From an uncultured Saprospiraceae bacterium (GTDB taxonomy: Bacteria; Bacteroidota; Bacteroidia; Chitinophagales; Saprospiraceae): a stretch of 47,611 nucleotides of DNA. The notes below the pieces were generated by a model, which saw only the letters and a program-made list of their open reading frames with translations, did no database searches and had not been told where the DNA came from. Below, in pieces: positions 40,479 through 47,611 of this stretch (positions are counted from its first letter, which is position 1; every line of letters starts with the position of its first letter). Location: positions 1 to 47,611 of the forward strand of contig CALIZI010000352.1 of assembly GCA_938028705.1 (NCBI GenBank), given 5' to 3'. A program made the translations under genes and the position numbers.

Positions 40479-40493
40479 ATTAAAATATTTCAA

Positions 40494-41942
40494 CTAAAGA
40501 CTTTCAGCCTTTTCTATCAATGTTTTCAATTCTTGTTTGAAGCCATGCGGGTCATTCAAATTGCTAGTATTGAGCCATTGGAGTACATCGCTGTAAGTGC
40601 TTGTACCTTTATATTCCGAATCGCGGAGCAACAAGGAGAATGATGCAACACTTGACGTAAAGCGCATAAAATCAGAGGATTGTGTAAAAGTATTGCCCTC
40701 GTCGTAGATGTCTAAACTCATCGGTACACTTATATCCGAATCCGGTTCTTTATATCTAAAATCAATATTAAAAGTGGGTACATCTCTATTGAGATTATTC
40801 GTAGGAACAATCTCGTACAAGGCGGTGATGTTTTGATTGGCACCAATTTCTCCGGCATCTTTGCTGTCATCTTCAAAATCTTCTGTTTCGAGTAGTCTGT
40901 TTTCATAACCAATCAAGCGGTAAGAGACCACATTTTCGGGGTTAAATACAACCTGTACTTTTACGTCTTTGGCTACGGTAAAAAATTTACTATAATCATA
41001 TATAAATACTTTTTCGAGTTGTTTTGCATTATCAATATATTCATACGTACCATTACCGTTATTAGCGATTTGTTCCAACATACCGTCATTCAAATTCCCT
41101 CTGCCAACACCGATGACGGTAATAAAAATACCCAATTCACGCTTTTCCTCAATCAACTCCACCAACTCATCCTGACTGCTTGGACCTACATTAAAATCGC
41201 CATCCGTACCAATGATAATACGATTATTGCCATCATCAATAAAATTTTCTTCTGCAATTTCGTAAGCCGTAATGATGCCTTCTGCACCTGCCGTACTACC
41301 ACCGGCTCCAAGACAATTAATGGCTTTACGAATTTTTTGCTTCTTTGTTCCCGGTGTTGATTCGAGTACGACTTCTGCCGAACCTGCGTAGGTAACGATA
41401 GCCACTCTATCCTCATCATCCATTTCATCAACAAAAGTATTGAAGCCCTCTTTCATTAATTCTAACTTATCACTGCTTGACATTGAGCCGGATACATCTA
41501 TGAGAAATACAAAATTTGAATGTGGCAATTCACCCGCAATCGGTTCGCCTTTGATGCCAATACGTATCAATTTATTGCCTTCCGCCCACGGGCATTCGCT
41601 CACTTCGCCGTTCAAATCAATCGGGTGTTGTGTTTGATTAAAAGCATAATCCAAGTTAAAATAATTTATCAATTCTTCGGTACGTATGGCATCTTTGACA
41701 GGCAATTGGTCATCCTGCTCCAAGAAGCGACGCACATTGGAATATGATGCACCGTCCGCATCAATCGAAAAGGTGGAGATAGGTTCGTCCGTTACATTTA
41801 CGAAGGGATTTTCTACGATTTCATTATAATTATCGCCTGTTCCAATTTCAGAATAATCTCCGACGGAGTTGTACAAACTCTCATTAGTAGAACATGCAAC
41901 GAAAAATAAAGGTAACGCAATAAGAAGGATAATTTTTTTCAT
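40494..41942 (-). CDS. VWA-domain lipoprotein of the YfbK type
   Basis: From the ATG at 41942 it has 482 residues (ATGs at 41948 and 42011 are in frame; the longest form starts inside an inverted repeat). The leader MKKIILLIALPLFFVAC gives lipidated Cys. The N-terminal YfbK domain (STFSIDADGASYSNVRRFLEQDDQLPVKDAIRTEELINYFNLDY) is followed by the von Willebrand A domain with an intact MIDAS (FLIDVSGSMSSSDKLELMK; later GTDGDFNVGPSS) and the DUF3520-type C-terminal region (DVKVQVVFNPENVVSYRLIGYENRLL, ...YKGTSTYSDVLQWL). The family binds divalent metal and probably protein ligands at the cell surface; function is poorly defined. It leads the transcript containing the Kazal- and Kunitz-like lipoproteins. 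Confidence 0.87.
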   Translation of the reverse strand: MKKIILLIALPLFFVACSTNESLYNSVGDYSEIGTGDNYNEIVENPFVNVTDEPISTFSIDADGASYSNVRRFLEQDDQLPVKDAIRTEELINYFNLDYAFNQTQHPIDLNGEVSECPWAEGNKLIRIGIKGEPIAGELPHSNFVFLIDVSGSMSSSDKLELMKEGFNTFVDEMDDEDRVAIVTYAGSAEVVLESTPGTKKQKIRKAINCLGAGGSTAGAEGIITAYEIAEENFIDDGNNRIIIGTDGDFNVGPSSQDELVELIEEKRELGIFITVIGVGRGNLNDGMLEQIANNGNGTYEYIDNAKQLEKVFIYDYSKFFTVAKDVKVQVVFNPENVVSYRLIGYENRLLETEDFEDDSKDAGEIGANQNITALYEIVPTNNLNRDVPTFNIDFRYKEPDSDISVPMSLDIYDEGNTFTQSSDFMRFTSSVASFSLLLRDSEYKGTSTYSDVLQWLNTSNLNDPHGFKQELKTLIEKAESL

Positions 41943-41985
41943 AGTCATTATTTGTGGGAATGAATTGATTTTTGAATAAAGGTAA

Positions 41986-42102
41986 ACCGTACAGGCGATT
42001 TCAATCGCCATGTCAGAATAATAAAATATATAAATTTTTGTTTTGCAATTTTTTATTTATAAAAAATTGTTCTCACATGGCGACTGAAGTCGCCTGTACG
42101 GT
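41986..42102. repeat. Inverted repeat with ACCGTACAGGCGA arms
   Basis: Arms of 28 bases (41986-42013 and 42075-42102; ACCGTACAGGCGATTTCAAT and complement) pair with few mismatches around an AT-only loop of about 60 bases. It lies between the LVIVD-like and VWA genes and overlaps the longest possible VWA start, which argues for the later start. Confidence 0.88.
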
Positions 42103-42108
42103 AATACT

Positions 42109-43380
42109 CTATTTCACAGGAATGACGCTCAATTCCTCAAGTTTACTCGGATTTGAAGCATCATATTGATACAATCCGTCACGTCCTACGACTAAAATGA
42201 CATCATTGGCAAGGGCAATCACATCGTAAGTCGGGAGGCTACGCTCGCGGTGAATTTGGTCTAATTTTTCGGGGTCATCTGCCTCATACACACGCAAACC
42301 GCTGTCACCATCGCAGACATATAGTATGTCATCATTGGTAATGGCAAGACCATGAGGGCTGTCCATTGGGTAGGTTTTCAATAGGCTTGGACTCGACAAA
42401 TTAGAAATATCTATAACATCTAATTGATTATTAAAACCCTCACAAGGCGTACCACCGCGCAAGGTGACATAAGCCACATCATCCTTCACAACCACAGGGT
42501 CACAGGCACGCGCATGATTGAACTGACCGCGTAAAGAAGGTGCAGCCGGATTGTCAAGCCCGTAGATAAACATACCACTTTGCGAGCCGATAAACAGGTT
42601 GTTGCGATATGGATAAATCGTCTCAATACCCCAACCTAAATTGGTCGTACTTGACCGATTCGGATTAACGGCATCGCTAATATCAAAGGCATTCAAATCA
42701 TTGTCACTGACCGTATATAAGAAGTCATCTTTCAAGGTAAAACGCGCCATAGAACCGCCCATGCCCGTAGAGCCAAACTGCCCCGAACTGCCACTTGAAT
42801 TTGAAATACCACCACTATTAGCATCTGCAAACATCAAATCACCCTCAAACCACCAACCACCATTGTTCCAGCGTGGGTCATCGCAATCAATATTTTCAGT
42901 GATTTGTCTTTCATCGTAATAGACTAAATGCCCTAAGTCTTCATTCAAACCAAAAGACGGAAATACATCTTCGGTACGGGTGCGTAGCGCAGGATTTTCG
43001 GGGTTGCTGATGTCAATGGAAAGCAGGTCAATATAGTTATCAGCATAAAGAATATTGTTCTTCACAGCCATATCCATATTGCCGGGAATTTTGATAAATG
43101 CAATGATTTGTGGATTCTTAGGGTCTTGATTGTCAATAACATGTAAGCCTTCGCGGTATTCATTCAGTAAAATATAATTTTGGTAAAAATAGATTTTACC
43201 GGGGCGTTCCAACTCGCGGGGAGCTTCAGTTTGGATGTTTCTGCGAATCTCGTCCACAGTGCGATAAACAGGCGTATATTCGATATACGTAAATTCGCCG
43301 GTGCATTGGTCTTTAATGCAGCTTTGCAAACCAAAAACGCAAAAGAGGAGTAGAGGGGTGAGTATTTTAAATGTTTTCAT
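42109..43380 (-). CDS. LVIVD-repeat beta-propeller lipoprotein
   Basis: From the ATG at 43380 it has 423 residues. Leader MKTFKILTPLLLFCVFGLQSC with lipidated Cys 21. The mature part is a series of LVIVD-type repeats in which a strand pair is followed by (V/L)D(I/V)S/D...P..P (HVIDNQDPKNPQIIAF, LSIDISNPENPALRTR, NAFDISDAVNPNRS, DVIDISNLSSPSLLKTY, RVYEADDPEKLDQI, YQYDASNPSKLEEL), expected to fold as a beta-propeller. A Gly/Ser-rich insert (GGISNSSGSSGQFGSTGMGGSM) interrupts the middle. Such proteins are surface lipoproteins of unknown role, probably binding. Confidence 0.8.
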   Translation of the reverse strand: MKTFKILTPLLLFCVFGLQSCIKDQCTGEFTYIEYTPVYRTVDEIRRNIQTEAPRELERPGKIYFYQNYILLNEYREGLHVIDNQDPKNPQIIAFIKIPGNMDMAVKNNILYADNYIDLLSIDISNPENPALRTRTEDVFPSFGLNEDLGHLVYYDERQITENIDCDDPRWNNGGWWFEGDLMFADANSGGISNSSGSSGQFGSTGMGGSMARFTLKDDFLYTVSDNDLNAFDISDAVNPNRSSTTNLGWGIETIYPYRNNLFIGSQSGMFIYGLDNPAAPSLRGQFNHARACDPVVVKDDVAYVTLRGGTPCEGFNNQLDVIDISNLSSPSLLKTYPMDSPHGLAITNDDILYVCDGDSGLRVYEADDPEKLDQIHRERSLPTYDVIALANDVILVVGRDGLYQYDASNPSKLEELSVIPVK

Positions 43381-43422
43381 ATTGTACATATTTTTATGAT
43401 AAAAATTTTAAATTATATTTTC

Positions 43423-43842
43423 TTACAATTCATCTACATGAATCAATATACTGTAATCAGGTTCATTTCCATTCATCAGAGAATCAATATGAGGATATGG
43501 ATTAACCTCTTTTAATTCAATTGAGTAATCTTGATATTCAGCAATCAGCATACTATCAAGGTTGATGCTATTGTAGGTGGCTAATTGAATATCCGTAGAA
43601 TCAGTGCCTTCCGCGACAACTAATTTCACAACAGCCCGTCCTTCCCAAATACAATCTACTCCGATAGGACAACGGCTATCCTCCGTCACCTCGTCAAATA
43701 ATATCGTAAAACCACCTGCTGCAAAATCAACCGTCTCATTCAGTTGCAGTTCGTAATCTTCACCAAGAACAATCCCTTCGGTTTCGCAAGCCACTATTGC
43801 CGTCAACAGTAGCAGTACATATACATAAAATATAGTTTTCAT
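43423..43842 (-). CDS. Small lipoprotein with DSRCP..C.W motif
   Basis: A protein of 139 residues. Leader MKTIFYVYVLLLLTAIVAC (lipidated Cys 19). The mature domain has LNETVDFAAGGFTILFDEVTEDSRCPIGVDCIWEGRAVVKLVV, a pattern seen in many uncharacterised bacterial lipoproteins in which DSRCP and C-x-W are conserved and the two Cys may pair. It ends with IELKEVNPYPHIDS, also typical. Function unknown. First gene of the minus-strand envelope run, 42 bases upstream of the LVIVD gene. Confidence 0.72.
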   Translation of the reverse strand: MKTIFYVYVLLLLTAIVACETEGIVLGEDYELQLNETVDFAAGGFTILFDEVTEDSRCPIGVDCIWEGRAVVKLVVAEGTDSTDIQLATYNSINLDSMLIAEYQDYSIELKEVNPYPHIDSLMNGNEPDYSILIHVDEL

Positions 43843-43978
43843 ATTTAATTTTTAAGATTAAAAAAGTGTTATTAAAAACTCCTTACATCCGGTAAGACAG
43901 TATGAATTTAAGAAAAGGTTGGGGAAATATTTTATTTTCATAAAAAAATATAAAAGGTATATTTATTTATACATTTTA

Positions 43979-44130
43979 ACTTGACAATGTCATGTTCAAT
44001 TTTTATTCAATATAGCCGGCATCTATTCTTAAATTTGGGTTAAAACTCGTCTGACATTTAGATTTTGCCAGAAAAAATATAAGGTCATCGGTGAATTTAG
44101 AAAATGTCAGACGAGTTTTAGCCCAAATTC
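43979..44130. repeat. Inverted-repeat element, family B copy 3
   Basis: Left flank 43979-44031 (TTGACAATGTCATGTTCAAT...), arm 44032-44055, core 44056-44105, complementary arm to 44130 (GTCAGACGAGTTTTAGCCCAA). Flank, arms and core all have the orientation of copy 2. Together with the family D element at 44242 it fills the 534-base gap between the lipoprotein gene and leuS. Confidence 0.85.
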
Positions 44131-44241
44131 GGAAAAAACAATATGTCTGTTGAAATATGAACTCATAAAGTCTTTGAAACGTTATTGCCAAAAACATTTA
44201 CGAAACCTATACATTTTACGTATTTTCGCGCTTCAAAATAT

Positions 44242-44367
44242 TTAACCACTAAGCGCACCAAAAACACTAAGGTCAAGCAATCGCAGAGAACACCAAGAAA
44301 ATTCCTTCTTAGATAAGTTTCTGCGTCAGTTCGATTTTTGTGTCCTTTGTGTCCTCAGTGGTTCAAA
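44242..44367. repeat. Inverted-repeat element, family D copy 4, next to the leuS start
   Basis: TTAACCACTAAGCGCAC (44242) pairs with GTGTCCTCAGTGGTTCAA (to 44367), with further pairing inward. The right arm ends 9 bases before the leuS ATG, the same arrangement as at xdhB, so the 5' leader of leuS mRNA is this element. Confidence 0.8.
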
Positions 44368-44376
44368 ATAAAAAAT

Positions 44377-47238
44377 ATGGATTATACACCAAGAGATATA
44401 GAGCAAAAATGGCAAAAGCATTGGGAAGAAAACGATACATATAAGGTTTCTAATCAGAGCGATAAACCGAAATATTATGTATTGGATATGTTTCCCTATC
44501 CCTCGGGAGCGGGCTTGCATGTGGGGCATCCTTTGGGCTATATTGCTTCGGATATTTTTGCCCGATACAAGCGTCAGCAGGGCTTCAATGTCTTGCATCC
44601 GATGGGTTACGATGCCTTTGGTTTGCCGGCAGAGGAATACGCTTTGCAGACGGGCATTCACCCTGCCGTTTCCACCAATGACAATATCAAACGTTATAAT
44701 GAGCAGTTGCGGTCTTTGGGCTTTTCCTTTGATTGGAGCCGACAAGTGCGTACCTGCGACCCTAAGTATTATAAGTGGACGCAGTGGATTTTTGCGGAGT
44801 TATTCCACCATTATTACGACTATGCGGCGAATAAGGCTTTGCCAATAACCGATTTGATACAAAGCTTTGAAAAAGAAGGCAATACAAATATAAAAGCTGC
44901 CACTACACAAGAAGAAACCTTTGATGCGGCAGCGTGGAGTGTTATGTCAAAATCGGAAAAAGAGGAAGTTTTGATGCGCTACCGTTTGGCATATCGTGAG
45001 GTCGGTTATGTCAATTGGTGTGAGGCATTGGGAACGGTTTTGGCGAATGACCAAGTGAAAGATGGTATTTCGGAACGCGGTGGTCATCCGGTGGTGCAGA
45101 AGGCGATGCCACAGTGGAATTTACGAACTACGGCGTATGCCGAGCGTTTGTTGAGTGGCTTGGAGACGATTGATTGGTCGTCGGCTTTAAAGACGATTCA
45201 GCGCAATTGGATTGGACGCTCGGAAGGCGCGCAAATGTTTTTTGATGTGGCGGATTCGGATGCGAAAATTGAAATTTATACCACCCGACCCGATACCATT
45301 TTTGGTGCTACATATATGGTCTTAGCGCCCGAACATGACTTGGTCGAAAAATTGACGACAGAAGGACAGCGTGCTGCCATTGACAAATATTTAGAATACG
45401 TAAAATCACGTTCTGAACGTGACCGTATGGCGGATAAGCAAGTGACGGGCGAGTTTACAGGTGCTTATGCTATCAATCCTTTTACCAATACAAAAATCCC
45501 GATTTGGATAGCCGAATACGTTTTAATCAGCTACGGAACGGGTGCGATTATGGCAGTACCAAGCGATGATGAACGCGATAAAACCTTTGCAGAAAAGTTT
45601 GGTTTGGAGATAATTGATGTGGTCGATAAAACGGATTATCCGGGCGCGACATTGAGTGATAAATTGGGGAAAATGATTAACTCCGACTTTATCAATGGCA
45701 TGGAAGTGCCGGAGGCTATTTCGGAGATTAATAAGCGTGTAGAGCAGATGGGCATTGGTACGGCGAAGGTCAATTATAAATTGCGCGATGCAGGTTTTAG
45801 TCGGCAAAGATATTGGGGCGAACCCTTCCCAATTGTGTATGATAAAGATGGTTTTGCGGAGATGTTGCCCTTAGAAGAATTGCCTTTAGAATTGCCGGAT
45901 ACCGAAGATTTCAAACCCGGAAAAGGTGGAAAATCGCCACTTTCGCGTTTGGAAAATTGGGTCAATTCCAAGCCCAGCTACACCCGCGAAACCGATACGA
46001 TGCCAGCAGTGGCGGGTTCGTCTTGGTACTTTTTGCGCTATATGGATCCGCATAATGATGAAGCATTTGCAAGTCAGGAAGCAGTCAATTATTGGCAAGA
46101 TGTCGATTTATATGTTGGTGGTTCGGAACACGCAGTAGCGCATTTGATGTATGCACGTTTTTGGCATAAATTCTTGTACGACAAGGGTTTAGTGCCTACA
46201 CAAGAACCCTTCAAAAAACTCATCAATCAAGGCATGATTCAAGGCGTGATTGAGTTCATTTATATGAAAAAAGAAAAAACCAATGGTCAGGCGCACTTCT
46301 TATGTGCAGGATTGGTGAAGCGTGATGACTTATTTAATGAAGTTGCGAAAATACCTATACACATTGACTATGTGCAAGACTACGGTTCAGAAAAATCTTA
46401 TTTAAATATAAAAAGCATCAAGCAATTTATCGCATGGCGGCCTGAATACGAAAATGCGATTTTTGAGTGTAGCAAAGGTATTTATCAAAACGGAATTTTT
46501 ACACCAAATAAAGATGCTACAGAAACGAATTTGGTGACACATTCGGAAGTTGGTAAAATGTCTAAATCTAAGTATAATGTCGTCAATCCTGACTTGGTGA
46601 TTGACCAATATGGTACGGATTGCTTTCGTATGTATGAGATGTTTTTGGGTCCGATTGAAACCTCCAAACCCTGGGATGTGCAAGGTATTAGTGGCGTATC
46701 GAAATTCTTACGAAATTTTTGGAATTTATTTTATCAAAATGAAAATTTCACAATAACAGATGCTGAACCAACGAAAGACGAATTAAAAATTTTGCATACC
46801 TGTTTGAAGAAAGTAACCGAAGATATTGAGCGTTTTTCCTTCAATACTTGTGTGAGTGCCTTTATGGTCGCTACCAATGAATTAAAGAAATTAAAATGTA
46901 ATAAGCGTGCGATTTTAAAACCCTTGACGATTGCTTTAGCTCCTTTTGCACCACATATTTCGGAAGAATTATGGTCGAAAATGGAAGGCGAAGGCTCGGT
47001 AGTCATGGCGCAATTTCCTCAATTTGATGAATCGTATTTGGTAGAAGATTCCGTTATCTATCCGATTTGTATTAATGGCAAAAAACGTATGGAAGCGTCC
47101 TTTTCTGCTACAGCTTCTAAAGATGACATCGAAAAAATTGCTTTGGAATTGGATGGTTTGGAAAAATGGATTGGCGGGAAAACGGTGCGGAAAGTTATTG
47201 TGGTGCCGAAGCGTATGGTGAATATTGTGGTAGCCTAA
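44377..47238 (+). CDS. leuS: Leucyl-tRNA synthetase
   Basis: From the ATG at 44377 (MDYTPRDIEQKWQKHWEEN) it has 953 residues; an upstream in-frame ATG at 44338 lies inside a repeat and is rejected. Class I synthetase motifs: HVGHPLGY (the HIGH equivalent, about residues 47-53) and KMSKSKYN (about 727-734). The CP1 editing domain lies at about 220-420 with TTRPDTIFGATYMVLAPEH and GTGAIMAVPSDDERD (the editing Asp). WYFLRYMDPHN and DLYVGGSEHAVAHLMYARFW mark the catalytic core, and the anticodon-binding and C-terminal domains follow. Bacteroidota-type insertions near 165-200 explain the length. It charges tRNA-Leu, one of which is at 10587. Confidence 0.96.
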   Translation: MDYTPRDIEQKWQKHWEENDTYKVSNQSDKPKYYVLDMFPYPSGAGLHVGHPLGYIASDIFARYKRQQGFNVLHPMGYDAFGLPAEEYALQTGIHPAVSTNDNIKRYNEQLRSLGFSFDWSRQVRTCDPKYYKWTQWIFAELFHHYYDYAANKALPITDLIQSFEKEGNTNIKAATTQEETFDAAAWSVMSKSEKEEVLMRYRLAYREVGYVNWCEALGTVLANDQVKDGISERGGHPVVQKAMPQWNLRTTAYAERLLSGLETIDWSSALKTIQRNWIGRSEGAQMFFDVADSDAKIEIYTTRPDTIFGATYMVLAPEHDLVEKLTTEGQRAAIDKYLEYVKSRSERDRMADKQVTGEFTGAYAINPFTNTKIPIWIAEYVLISYGTGAIMAVPSDDERDKTFAEKFGLEIIDVVDKTDYPGATLSDKLGKMINSDFINGMEVPEAISEINKRVEQMGIGTAKVNYKLRDAGFSRQRYWGEPFPIVYDKDGFAEMLPLEELPLELPDTEDFKPGKGGKSPLSRLENWVNSKPSYTRETDTMPAVAGSSWYFLRYMDPHNDEAFASQEAVNYWQDVDLYVGGSEHAVAHLMYARFWHKFLYDKGLVPTQEPFKKLINQGMIQGVIEFIYMKKEKTNGQAHFLCAGLVKRDDLFNEVAKIPIHIDYVQDYGSEKSYLNIKSIKQFIAWRPEYENAIFECSKGIYQNGIFTPNKDATETNLVTHSEVGKMSKSKYNVVNPDLVIDQYGTDCFRMYEMFLGPIETSKPWDVQGISGVSKFLRNFWNLFYQNENFTITDAEPTKDELKILHTCLKKVTEDIERFSFNTCVSAFMVATNELKKLKCNKRAILKPLTIALAPFAPHISEELWSKMEGEGSVVMAQFPQFDESYLVEDSVIYPICINGKKRMEASFSATASKDDIEKIALELDGLEKWIGGKTVRKVIVVPKRMVNIVVA

Positions 47239-47492
47239 CACAAGCTTCCACTCGCAGTGCAAATAGTCGTCGGGATATAAAAAAACAGAAAATATTTTTT
47301 GTACTTTTAGCTTTTTAAAATTAGTCAATCGGATATTAATAAATTAAAATGTTTTAAAATTAAATAATTTATAAATTATTCATTTTTAAAACAATAAAAA
47401 TATTATACAATATTTTTTATTATAAATTAAACATAACAACCTGATTCACTAATCCACTAATTAACTAATACGCTCATATGTATTAAGCGGTG

Positions 47493-47611
47493 AAAAATGT
47501 AAAATGTAAAACACAAAATGTAAAATGTAAAAGTGTCGATAGGACATGAAGTTATTTATTTTTAAATTGTTATATATTTAAAATTTTGAAAATCAAATTA
47601 TTGTTAAAAAA
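47493..47611. repeat. Family C repeat, copy truncated by window edge
   Basis: ATGTAAAATGTAAAA units followed by AAGTGTCGATAGGACATGAA match the left arm of the 13051-13245 element, then AT-only core to the window end. The right arm would lie outside the window. The 250 bases between leuS and this point are AT-rich with no gene seen. Confidence 0.75.

Overview
The window is a chromosomal segment of a member of the Bacteroidota, probably of the Saprospiria or Chitinophagia type (the class is a guess). The phylum call rests on several signs. There are type IX secretion (T9SS) parts: PorV, a PorP/SprF protein and a PorE-like OmpA protein. There are T9SS sorting domains of both type A and type B. 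Many lipoproteins carry short Bacteroidota-style leaders, and TAnnTTTG -7 promoter motifs occur. Coding regions are moderate in GC, while intergenic DNA is very AT-rich. There is no phage, plasmid, rRNA or CRISPR array. One tRNA gene is present, tRNA-Leu(CAA).

Layout. 1-1.8 kb: a compact three-gene plus-strand cassette of two related TIR/SLOG-like proteins flanking an Mrr-like nuclease, with an inverted-repeat element on one side and a terminator on the other; it looks like a small defence or stress cassette. 2-6.8 kb: a minus-strand T9SS module of a type B substrate, PorP/SprF and PorE-like OmpA. 7.4-10.7 kb: plus-strand housekeeping genes kbp, rseP and hscB, then tRNA-Leu. 10.9-18.3 kb: a secreted GH10 xylanase, a di-haem cytochrome c peroxidase, an outer-membrane barrel protein, PorV and a small membrane protein. 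18.6-20.5 kb: a DUF349-like protein with a long 78-bp tandem-repeat tail. 21.2-32.1 kb: a purine catabolism island with xdhC, guanine deaminase, xdhA and xdhB on the minus strand, and divergent plus-strand puuD (membrane urate oxidase with cytochrome c) and an unknown 450-residue protein coupled to allantoinase. Together they take guanine through xanthine, urate and allantoin to allantoate; the two enzymes between 5-hydroxyisourate and allantoin are not in the window. 32.2-36.4 kb: a small acidic protein, a GH13 alpha-glucosidase, and an ECF sigma factor coupled to an inner-membrane-anchored protein ending in an outer-membrane-barrel-like domain. 36.5-43.8 kb: a long minus-strand run of envelope lipoproteins. 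It includes a VWA protein, an LVIVD propeller, two lipocalin-like paralogues and three small lipoproteins that share one leader but carry Kunitz-like (two) and Kazal-like (one) protease-inhibitor-type domains. 44.4-47.2 kb: leuS.

The intergenic DNA is unusually structured. Nearly every gap holds a long inverted repeat belonging to one of several families present in two or more copies here. In one family the core between the arms is flipped relative to its conserved flank. Two other elements are perfect palindromes of 66 and 68 bp with a shared centre but different, still perfectly symmetrical, outer arms. The best candidates for something undescribed are the TIR-like/nuclease/TIR-like cassette, the shared-leader inhibitor lipoproteins, and these repeat families.
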